A DNA stretch of 64,000 nt from Burkholderia oklahomensis C6786 (GTDB lineage: Bacteria > Pseudomonadota > Gammaproteobacteria > Burkholderiales > Burkholderiaceae). Within the stretch, counting starts at the first letter, position 1, and each line of letters begins with the position of its first letter. Both the position numbers and the translations under genes were made by a program. The stretch spans positions 1,488,001 to 1,552,000 of the forward strand of contig NZ_CP009556.1 in NCBI RefSeq assembly GCF_000959365.1. The letters are read 5' to 3'. The notes below the pieces were generated by a model. That model had not been told where the DNA came from. It did no database searches and saw only the letters and a program-made list of their open reading frames with translations. Shown piece after piece: positions 26,764 through 34,304 of the stretch.

Positions 26764-27207
26764 ATGGAACACAGGTTCGAGCATCGTCGACATCGACGGC
26801 TGGCCAGATGGATTCATGCGGTAGGCCTGGGCGCGCTGTTCGCAATCGGCGCGACGTGGATCAGCGCGATCGTCGATCATCCGGTCGAGCAGGCGATCGT
26901 CGACGGAATGTCGGCGTCGGAATGCGCGCAGGTGCGGGCGATGCCGGCGGGCTCGCTGCTGTCGGCGACGCAGCCGGACAGCGCGGTCTGCCGGTCGTTC
27001 TTTCTGTACCGCGCCGCGTACGTCGACGCGGCGAGCGGCGCGGCCGGCTACTCGGCGGCGGTGATGCGGGCGCGCGTCGACGAGTTCTGGCAGCTCGTCG
27101 GCTACGTGCTCGCGCTGTGGTTCGTATTCGTCTGCATCGTCGTCTGCATCGTCCTGATCGTGCGGCGGCTGTTCGAGCAGCACGCCGGGCATCGCAAATC
27201 CACTTGA
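26764..27207 (+). CDS. Small membrane protein of unknown function
   Basis: A 147-residue protein with two likely membrane segments: about 17-35 (AVGLGALFAIGATWISAIV) and about 114-135 (GYVLALWFVFVCIVVCIVLI). The loop between them (about 80 residues, one Cys at each end) is probably periplasmic. The start at 26764 has CGGAGC upstream; a longer open frame exists but is arginine-rich. No family recognised. Confidence 0.6.
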   Translation: MEHRFEHRRHRRLARWIHAVGLGALFAIGATWISAIVDHPVEQAIVDGMSASECAQVRAMPAGSLLSATQPDSAVCRSFFLYRAAYVDAASGAAGYSAAVMRARVDEFWQLVGYVLALWFVFVCIVVCIVLIVRRLFEQHAGHRKST

Positions 27208-27471
27208 TGGGCTTTTCTCGCGAGAATCTGCTGGTGCTCGAGGACGGCGTCGGGTGACGGAAGGGCCGGGCGCGAAACCTCGTGTCTCGGCTGAACGTCG
27301 ATCGTTGCCTGTCGCCGGTCGCGCACGGCGGCGGGATGTCGGGCGCGATCGACGTGCGTCGACCGAATGGCGATCGTGCTCGAGCGCGGGCGGCCGCGTG
27401 ACGGCGCGACATCGGGCACGATTCGCGCCGTGCGCGACAGGGTTCGCTGCAACGGCCGCGCCGCTTCTTCG

Positions 27472-28821
27472 CTACGCTCGCGCCGGCGATGACGCGGCGA
27501 GCTTCGCGTTCAGACGCAGCATCCCGCTGAAGACCGCATCGGCGACGTCCCGCGGAAAATCGCGCGGCAGGCGCGCCGACACTTCGTCGACGACGCCCGC
27601 GGTTCGCGCGGTCAATGCAACGATCATGTCGTCGACCTCGGCGGGCGCGAAGCCGACGCGCTGGCCCTGCGCGATCCAATGCCGCCGCTGGATCTGGTTG
27701 ATCGGATAGTGGATGTTCTTGCCGCGCACGCCCATCGCGAGCCGCGCGCGCTGCATCGGCAATTGATTGGCACCCCGACCGATCACCGGATGCGCGGACA
27801 GCACGTCGTAAAGCGGCGTCGATCGAAAGCGATTGCCCGGCAGATGCGCGATGCTGAAGTTCTTCGCGTGGCCGTCGGTCGCGGCGAGCAGCCAGAACAC
27901 GATTTGCGTCGCGAAGAATGCGTAGCGGTCCGCCGCGTGCTCGGAGCCGGCGAGCACGTCCATGATCGCCTCGATGCCCGGTCCGCCGTCGGCCTGATAT
28001 TTGTCGAATGCGGACGTGCCCGTCGCCTGGCACATGTCTTCCTGCGGCAGGCGCAGGATCCAGCGCGCGTCGCTCGACGGCTTGCGGTCGAAGCGCTCGA
28101 CGACGAGCGCCTTCTGATCGTCGAAATGCGCGATGTCGCAATGCGCGACGGGCAGCCCGTACGCGGCGACGATCTTCGAGCACAGCCATTCGTTCTCGAC
28201 CGACGTGCGCATGTCGGCGCGCCGGTTGCCGACGAGCCCGAGCGGCAGCTTCAGGATATGCGTGGTCGGCGTGCTGCCTTCGGGCAGCAGCCACCGGCCG
28301 CGATGGCGCAGCAGCGCGGTCTTTTCCTGCGCGCCCGCGATCGACAGGCGCAGATCGTCGAGCGGCTCGTGCTGCCCGGCTTGCGGCGCGGACGTGATCT
28401 CGCGCAGCAGGCGCGCGATGTCCGCGTCGGCGAGCGCGCGGCCGCGGGTGCGCTCGAGATCGTCCGGCGTTTCGCCGGGCGGCAGCATCTGCAGCGCGCC
28501 GACGCAATCGCGGCCGAGCGTCGAGAGCAGCTCGAACGGCGACGTGCCGCCCGTCCTGTAGCGCATCGCGATCCGGCGCCGGATCGGTTCGCTGTCGGGC
28601 AGCAGGTTGTCGAAGTAGTCGCTGACGAGCCGGCCGCGATACGGCTGGTTGCCCGGCGTGAACGGCAGCGAAAGCGACAGCGGGCGGCCTTGCGGGTCCG
28701 CGATCCATTCGTCGAAGTAGACGAGGCGCTCGCCGTCGCGGGCATGCTCCCAGTAGCCGACGGGCAGGCCGTTCATCCACAGATGCAGGCGCGCCGTGCG
28801 CGTGCCGCGGCGCGCGCTCAC
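27472..28821 (-). CDS. hipA: HipA-type serine/threonine kinase toxin
   Basis: A 449-residue HipA protein. Key blocks match the E. coli enzyme: the activation-loop region LSIAGAQEKTALL (near residue 158), nucleotide-binding HILKLPLG, catalytic TDGHAKNFS with the active Asp and Asn, and the metal-binding LYDVLS. Known HipA kinases phosphorylate glutamyl-tRNA synthetase and bring on growth arrest. The first four bases overlap the end of hipB (28818-28821), so the two are translationally coupled. Confidence 0.93.
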   Translation of the reverse strand: MSARRGTRTARLHLWMNGLPVGYWEHARDGERLVYFDEWIADPQGRPLSLSLPFTPGNQPYRGRLVSDYFDNLLPDSEPIRRRIAMRYRTGGTSPFELLSTLGRDCVGALQMLPPGETPDDLERTRGRALADADIARLLREITSAPQAGQHEPLDDLRLSIAGAQEKTALLRHRGRWLLPEGSTPTTHILKLPLGLVGNRRADMRTSVENEWLCSKIVAAYGLPVAHCDIAHFDDQKALVVERFDRKPSSDARWILRLPQEDMCQATGTSAFDKYQADGGPGIEAIMDVLAGSEHAADRYAFFATQIVFWLLAATDGHAKNFSIAHLPGNRFRSTPLYDVLSAHPVIGRGANQLPMQRARLAMGVRGKNIHYPINQIQRRHWIAQGQRVGFAPAEVDDMIVALTARTAGVVDEVSARLPRDFPRDVADAVFSGMLRLNAKLAASSPARA

Positions 28822-29252
28822 CAGTCCTCCCGCTTCTTCGGGGCGGCGCGCTTGCGAGGCGAGCGGGGCAGGCGCTCGGCGGCATGCGGGCCGGGCGCGG
28901 ATTGGCTCGTCGGCGACGCGGGGCGCTTTGCGGCGACGCGTCCGCTTCCGACCGTTTTCACGGCTTTGCGCGCGGGCGCGGCGACCGTCTGCTTCGCGGC
29001 GGGCTTGGCGGGCGCGACGTAGACATGGGTCAGCGTGAGCGTGAGTTCGACATCGAGGACGCGCAGCACCTTGAACAGCCGCTCGACGCTCGCCGACGCC
29101 GGGTTCGCCTCGAATTGCGCATAGGTCTGCTGCGTGACGCCGAGGCGGCTCGCGAGCATCGCCTGCGTCAATCCGGCCGCCTTGCGGAAGCCGCGCAGGA
29201 TCGGCCGCAATTGGCCGAGCGTCTTGATCTCGTGTTCGATGGTGATGGCCAT
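28818..29252 (-). CDS. hipB: HipB-type antitoxin and repressor
   Basis: A 144-residue protein. The HTH domain is at about 14-70 (LRGFRKAAGLTQAMLASRLG, then VTQQTYAQFEANP). The carboxy half is a long Ala/Lys/Pro/Arg-rich tail (about 78-144), longer than the short tail of E. coli HipB and probably disordered. It would bind HipA and repress its own promoter. Three spaced inverted-repeat sites lie upstream. Confidence 0.9.
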   Translation of the reverse strand: MAITIEHEIKTLGQLRPILRGFRKAAGLTQAMLASRLGVTQQTYAQFEANPASASVERLFKVLRVLDVELTLTLTHVYVAPAKPAAKQTVAAPARKAVKTVGSGRVAAKRPASPTSQSAPGPHAAERLPRSPRKRAAPKKREDW

Positions 29253-29297
29253 GCGTGCACCCGGTTGATAGGCAAAGTCATGCCTTGATCGAAGAAA

Positions 29298-29367
29298 ACA
29301 GTCTATATGCTGTAAATTGAATTTACAAGCTTTGAGCTGTATTTGTAAAAAACAGTCCTTGACCTGT
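29298..29367 (-). promoter_or_regulatory. Three operator-like sites at 27-bp period upstream of hipBA
   Basis: The pattern ACA(G/A)-N8-CTGT occurs at 29298-29313, 29325-29340 and 29352-29367, each start exactly 27 bases after the previous one. The first and third are perfect ACAG/CTGT inverted repeats; the second has ACAA. The nearest is 46 bases from the hipB start. On the minus strand a plausible -35 (TTGTAA) and -10 (TAGACT) fall among the sites, so occupancy would block transcription. E. coli HipB operators have a comparable half-site-N8-half-site form with a different sequence. Confidence 0.65.
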
Positions 29368-30275
29368 TTTTTTGGGGCGCGTGGACATGCCGGACGGCGA
29401 CGGCGGCGAGTCGATTTGCCGCAGTGCGTCGAGCGAGCCGATGCGCTCGCCGGCGCGGCAACGTTTGCGTGCGCCCGGTTTTTCGTTTGCGCGCGCCAAA
29501 GCGTGCATCGCCCCTGTTTTCATGCGATTCCGGGCCGCGCCGCGCACGCCGATTTCCCGTCAAAAATTGCGTTGGTCCGTGCGCTTTTGGGCGGCCACGT
29601 CCCGTATAATTCGCAACTTTTTGACAATCTGACGATCGGCTCCAACCGGGCTTCGCACCGCAGCCGGACACGACCGGCGGCGATCGCGCGGATCAGGTGA
29701 TGTCGCGCGGCGGCGCAACGGGGCGTTCGTCGCGTCGAGGGGCAATCGAGCGCCGGCATGTGCCACATCCGGCCGATTCGCGATCGAAATGGTCAGATTA
29801 AAAACGGCATGCCGGCGATGCCGCTCCGACGCCCCTGTGCGAATGCGTTTCCGACGCGCGCGCCGGCGCGCGAAGGATGAATTTCCCGGCAGGGCGACGC
29901 GCGAGTGGGGAGCGTTCCGCGCGCCGTCCGCCGGACGCGAACGATCGAACCCATCGTTCGCCGTGTGCGAGGCGACGCCGGCGAGGCCGGCGTCGAGTGA
30001 CATGACGGGGGCGTAGCCGTCGGGACGGGATGACGGCGCGCGGTCACGCACGCGAACAATCGACAGCCGCAGGCCGCCAACGGTCCTGCCGGCCGGCAGG
30101 CGGCGTGCGCCTGCGCGGGCGATTGCGCGCGACTCGATATCGAGACAGTCAGCAGGCCAATCAAATGCTCGCCCATAACAGGCCAGGTTTTTTGCGGGGA
30201 ATGTTGGAACATCGCCGGACGGCAGTGCCAGCCGTCCGGCTTCGAAGCCGGCTTCGCATTGGATCGGCTCCGCCG
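29368..30275. other. Long intergenic region upstream of the cellulose operon
   Basis: About 900 bases without a gene I can support. A perfect TATAAT stands at 29605-29610 in plus orientation, but without a good -35. The region from about 30214 to the bcsB start is rich in hairpins. The bcs operon promoter should be here; I could not place it with confidence. I looked for a c-di-GMP riboswitch and found no match. Confidence 0.4.
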
Positions 30276-30277
30276 AT
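30214..30277 (+). promoter_or_regulatory. Three successive hairpins in the bcsB leader
   Basis: (1) A perfect 10-bp stem 30214-30223/30231-30240 with loop AGTGCCA. (2) The 14-base palindrome CGAAGCCGGCTTCG at 30243-30256. (3) ATCGGC-TCC-GCCGAT at 30263-30277, whose right arm covers the first two bases of the bcsB start codon. No T-run follows. The arrangement could modulate translation or stability of the operon message. Confidence 0.5.
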
Positions 30278-32597
30278 GAAGCCGATTGCAACGTTTGCGA
30301 GCGCACTCGCGATCGCCTTCGCGCTCTTTCATCCCGGCTCATCGATCGCGGCGCCGCAATCGCAATCGCAATCGCCGCCGCTGCCGCAGAAACAGCCGCC
30401 GGCATCGGCCGCTGCCGGCGGCGCGTCCGCGCCGCTCGCCACTTCCGCGCCGCTCGCCGCGCCGAAGCCGCCCGGCATCGCCGGCGCCGCGATTCGCGTC
30501 CCGTTCGCGACGCTCGGCGCGTACGAGCCGCTGCGCCTGCGCGGCAGCGACACCGCGCGGACCGTCAACGCCGGCGTGCGGCTCGACCGGATGGTCACGG
30601 CCGCGCGCCTGCGCCTCACGTATACGTATTCGCCGTCGCTCGTGTTTCCGGTGTCGCATCTGAAGGTGTCGATCAACGGCGAGTCGGTCGCGACGCTGCC
30701 GTTCGACAGCGAGCACGCGGGCCGCGCGGTCACGCAGGAGATCCCGCTCGATCCGCGCTATTTCACCGACTTCAACCAGATCGAGCTGCGCCTCATCGCG
30801 CATTACACGCTCGATCATTGCGAAGACCCCGAGCACTCGGCGCTCTGGGCCGACGTGAGCCCGACGAGCGAGCTGATCTTCGACGAGGCGTCGGTACGGC
30901 TGCCGAACGATCTCGCACTGCTGCCCGCGCCGTTCTTCGACCGGCGCGACAACAGCCGGCTGCGCGTGCCGTTCGTGCTGCCCGCGACGCCCGACGACGC
31001 GACGCTGCGCAGCGCGGGCGTGCTCGCGTCGTGGTTCGGCGCGCTCGCCGATTACCGGCAGGCGCGCTTTCCGGTGTCGTCGACGCTGCCCGCGAACGAT
31101 CACGCGGTGATCGTCGGCACCGCCGCTCGGTTGCCCGCGTCGCTGCAACTGCCGCCGATCGACGGCCCGATGCTCGTCGTCGCCGACAATCCGGCCGCGC
31201 CCGACAAGAAGCTGCTCGTCGTCACGGGCCGCAGCGCGGCCGACGTCGACGCCGCGACGAACGCGCTCGTGCTCGGCAACGCCGCGCTGTCCGGCCCGTG
31301 GGCGCGCGTTTCGCGCATCGACATCGGTGCGCCGCGCAAGCCTTACGATGCGCCGCGCTGGGTGCCGGTGAACCGGCCGGTGACGTTCCGCGAGCTCGCC
31401 GACAACCCGGCCGATCTGCAGGTGCGCGGCAGCGCGCCCGATCCGATCCGGCTGAATCTGCGCTTGCCCGCCGATCTGCATTCGTGGAGCGGCTCGGGCG
31501 TGCCGCTGTCGCTGCACTATCGCTACACCGCGCCGACCGTGCGCAGCGACTCGATGCTCGCCGTCGAGATCAACGACCAGCTCGTGCAGTCGTACCGGCT
31601 GTCGCCGCGCAGCCAGGACGCGCGCGGCCGCGTGCAGCTGCCTTTGCTGTCCGACGCGGACAGCCGCGCGACGAACGACGTCGACATTCCGGCGTTCCGC
31701 GTCGGCAGCGCGAACCAGCTGCAACTGCGCTTCACGCTCGATTCGGAGAAGACGGGGCTCTGCACGGGCGTCGCGAGCGAGCCGCAGCGCGCGGCGATCG
31801 ATCCCGATTCGACGATCGATTTCTCGCGCTTCATCCATTACGCGACGCTGCCGAACCTCGCGTACTTCGCGAACAGCGGCTTCCCGTTCACGCGCTACGC
31901 GGATCTTTCGCAGACCGCGGTCGTGCTGCCCGAGCGGCCGTCGCCCGTCGAGCAGGAGGCGTTTCTGACGATGCTCGGCCACATGGGGCAGTGGACCGGC
32001 TTCCCGGCGCTGCGCGTGCAGGTCGCGCGGACGGCGGACGTGCCGCGCATCGCGGACAAGGATCTGCTCGTGATCGACGGCGCGCCGCCGTATGCGCAGT
32101 TGTCGGGCTGGCGCGACGCGCTGCCGGTCGCGATCGGCGAGGGCGCGGACGGCGGCTTCGCGCGCGCGACGTTCTCGGTGAAGGAGCGCTGGCGCGACGA
32201 CGCGCGCTCGCCGGCGGGCGGCGCGCGCTTCGAGCAGAGCGGCACGCTCGCCGCGCTGTTCGGCTTCGAGCTGCCGGGCAGCGACGGACGCAGCGTCGTC
32301 GCCATGACCGCGACCGATGCGCGGCATCTCGGCGATCTGCTCGACGTGTTCGAGAAGCCGGGCCTCGTCGCGCAGCTGCAGGGCGACGTCGCGCTCGTGC
32401 GGACCGGCGCGGTCGAGAGCATGCGTGTCGGCGAACCGTATCTCGTCGGCTACGTGCCGTGGTATGCGCGCGTGTGGGCCGCGGTCGCAAAGCATCCGGT
32501 GCTCCTCGGCCTGCTCGGCGCGGCGGCCGGGCTGCTGCTCGCGCTCGGCGCGTTCGGCGCGCTGCAGCGGATCGCCGCGCGGCGGCGGGGGATCTGA
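30276..32597 (+). CDS. bcsB: BcsB periplasmic cellulose synthase subunit
   Basis: A 773-residue protein with a signal peptide (about 1-25, cut near SIAAP). The periplasmic body alternates carbohydrate-binding-like and flavodoxin-like domains; visible family blocks are LRLRGSDTARTVNAGVRLDR, TDFNQIELRLIAHYTLDHCE and NLAYFANSGFPFTRYADLSQ. A single membrane anchor closes the protein (VLLGLLGAAAGLLLALGAFG). BcsB guides the glucan through the periplasm with BcsA. It is the first gene of the operon here, whereas in E. coli it directly follows bcsA. bcsZ begins 4 bases after its stop. Confidence 0.92.
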   Translation: MKPIATFASALAIAFALFHPGSSIAAPQSQSQSPPLPQKQPPASAAAGGASAPLATSAPLAAPKPPGIAGAAIRVPFATLGAYEPLRLRGSDTARTVNAGVRLDRMVTAARLRLTYTYSPSLVFPVSHLKVSINGESVATLPFDSEHAGRAVTQEIPLDPRYFTDFNQIELRLIAHYTLDHCEDPEHSALWADVSPTSELIFDEASVRLPNDLALLPAPFFDRRDNSRLRVPFVLPATPDDATLRSAGVLASWFGALADYRQARFPVSSTLPANDHAVIVGTAARLPASLQLPPIDGPMLVVADNPAAPDKKLLVVTGRSAADVDAATNALVLGNAALSGPWARVSRIDIGAPRKPYDAPRWVPVNRPVTFRELADNPADLQVRGSAPDPIRLNLRLPADLHSWSGSGVPLSLHYRYTAPTVRSDSMLAVEINDQLVQSYRLSPRSQDARGRVQLPLLSDADSRATNDVDIPAFRVGSANQLQLRFTLDSEKTGLCTGVASEPQRAAIDPDSTIDFSRFIHYATLPNLAYFANSGFPFTRYADLSQTAVVLPERPSPVEQEAFLTMLGHMGQWTGFPALRVQVARTADVPRIADKDLLVIDGAPPYAQLSGWRDALPVAIGEGADGGFARATFSVKERWRDDARSPAGGARFEQSGTLAALFGFELPGSDGRSVVAMTATDARHLGDLLDVFEKPGLVAQLQGDVALVRTGAVESMRVGEPYLVGYVPWYARVWAAVAKHPVLLGLLGAAAGLLLALGAFGALQRIAARRRGI

Positions 32598-32601
32598 CGC
32601 G

Positions 32602-34302
32602 ATGGCCGGGCGGGCGGCGCGCGGGGCGCGGGCGCGGTGGGTGCGGCGATGCCGGCGGACGTTTTGCCGGATGGCCGCGGGCGTCGCGGCGGTGAGCGTC
32701 ATGGCGGCGAGCATCGCGACAGCGGGCGTCGTGGCGGCTTCGGGAAGCGCCGCACGTGCGGCGGAGCGCGCGCCGGCCGATGCCGGATGGCGCGACGTCG
32801 CCGCTCCGGCATCGCCCGGTTCCGCATGGCCAGGTTCGAGCCGAAAGCGAGGCTTTGGGGCGAACCCGGCGGCGAACCCGGCCGCGAGCGCGGACGTCGT
32901 CCCAAACCTCGGTGCGGACGCGTCCACGGCTGGTGCGAACCCGGGCGGCAGCACGCTTCGAATCGAGCATGCGAGCCGGCTTGCGCGCGCGAACGCGGGC
33001 CTGGATGCGGACGGCAACGCGACGCGAAGCGGTCGCGCGAATCCGGGCGGCGGTGCGCGGGCCGAGTTGGGTGAGCGCGTGAGTGTCGCCGCGAGTGAGC
33101 GCATCGGCGCGAGCGTCCGGGCGAACGAGATTGCAAGCGAAGGCGCGCGTCTGCGCGACGCAGCGGACAGGATCGCGACGTCGGCGTCGCCCGCGGCGAA
33201 GTCCGTTCGCGCGTCCGCCGCCGCCTGCACGCCTTCGTGGCCGCGCTGGGATCGCTTCAAGCGCGACTTCATGTCGGCTGACGGCCGCGTGATCGACGTC
33301 GGCTCGGCCGACGAACGGACCGTGTCCGAGGGGCAGGCATACGGGCTGTTCTTTGCGCTCGTCGCGAACGACCGGCCGGCCTTCGATGCGCTCCTGCACT
33401 GGACCGAGCACAACCTCGCGCAAGGCGACCTGGCCGCGCATCTGCCCGCGTGGCTGTGGGGCCGCGCGGCCGACGGCGCGTGGCGCGTGCTCGACGCGAA
33501 CGCCGCGTCCGACGCGGACCTGTGGATCACGTACGCGCTGCTCGAAGCGGGACGCCTGTGGCGCGAGCGCAGCTACACCGCGCGCGGCGCGCTGCTCGCG
33601 AAGCGCGTGCTCGACGACGAGACGGCGATGCTGCCGGGGCTCGGCCTCGTGCTGCTGCCCGGGCCGACGGGCTTTCGTCCGATGCGCGACCTGTGGCGGC
33701 TGAATCCGAGCTACTCGCCGCCGCAGGCGATTCGCGGCATCGGCGCGCATCTGCCGGACGACGCGCGCTGGGCGCGGCTCGCGGCGAGCGTCGGCCGCGT
33801 GCTGATCGATAGCGCGCCGCGCGGCTTCGCGCCGGACTGGGCGCTGTACCGCGCGGACCGCGGCTTCGAGCCGGACGCCGACTCGCGTGCGGAAAGCGCG
33901 TACAACGCGATTCGCGTCTACTTGTGGGCGGGGATGCTCGACGCGAGCGACGCGCTCGCGCAGCCGCTGCTCGCGCGTTTCGCGCCGTTCGCCGATCACG
34001 TCGCCGCGCACGGCGCGCCGCCGGAGACGGTCGACGCGACGACGGGCGCGGCGGGGCCGCGCGACGGCAACGCCGGGTTTTCCGCGGCGGCGGTGCCGTT
34101 CCTCGACGCGCGCGGCGAGCACGCGCTCGCCGACGCGCAAGTCGCGCGCATCGCGCGGCTCGAACGCGAAGCGGCGAGCGGCTACTACGCGAACGTGCTG
34201 ACGCTGTTCGGGCTCGGCTGGCGCGACGGGCGCTACCGGTTCGCGGCCGACGGCACGCTGAACGTTCGATGGAGCGAGCCGTGCTCGACGCCCGCTCGCT
34301 GA
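32602..34302 (+). CDS. bcsZ: BcsZ endo-1,4-beta-glucanase (GH8) with long amino-terminal extension
   Basis: A 566-residue protein. The catalytic GH8 domain starts near residue 210 (CTPSWPRWDRFKRDFMSADG). The proton-donor Glu is at about 243 (TVSEGQAYGLFFAL); SDADLWITYALLEAG and ESAYNAIRVYLWAGM hold the other conserved acidic and aromatic positions. BcsZ cuts cellulose in the periplasm and tunes fibre formation. Relatives are about 370 residues; here a signal-like hydrophobic stretch (about 22-50) is followed by ~150 residues of Ala/Gly/Asn/Arg-rich low-complexity sequence, absent from usual BcsZ. No better start with a signal peptide lies downstream. Confidence 0.88.
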   Translation: MAGRAARGARARWVRRCRRTFCRMAAGVAAVSVMAASIATAGVVAASGSAARAAERAPADAGWRDVAAPASPGSAWPGSSRKRGFGANPAANPAASADVVPNLGADASTAGANPGGSTLRIEHASRLARANAGLDADGNATRSGRANPGGGARAELGERVSVAASERIGASVRANEIASEGARLRDAADRIATSASPAAKSVRASAAACTPSWPRWDRFKRDFMSADGRVIDVGSADERTVSEGQAYGLFFALVANDRPAFDALLHWTEHNLAQGDLAAHLPAWLWGRAADGAWRVLDANAASDADLWITYALLEAGRLWRERSYTARGALLAKRVLDDETAMLPGLGLVLLPGPTGFRPMRDLWRLNPSYSPPQAIRGIGAHLPDDARWARLAASVGRVLIDSAPRGFAPDWALYRADRGFEPDADSRAESAYNAIRVYLWAGMLDASDALAQPLLARFAPFADHVAAHGAPPETVDATTGAAGPRDGNAGFSAAAVPFLDARGEHALADAQVARIARLEREAASGYYANVLTLFGLGWRDGRYRFAADGTLNVRWSEPCSTPAR

Positions 34303-34304
34303 AG

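Noticed and set aside
29605..29610. TATAAT as the promoter of the cellulose operon
   Set aside because: The -10 is perfect, but there is no acceptable -35 at 15-18 bases and it lies about 665 bases from bcsB; kept only as a note.
30030..30275. In-frame extension upstream of bcsB
   Set aside because: The extension is arginine-rich and carries the leader hairpins; the ATG at 30276 is followed at once by a good signal peptide.
30150..30275. A c-di-GMP riboswitch before the cellulose operon
   Set aside because: Hairpins are present, but I found none of the conserved riboswitch core sequences.
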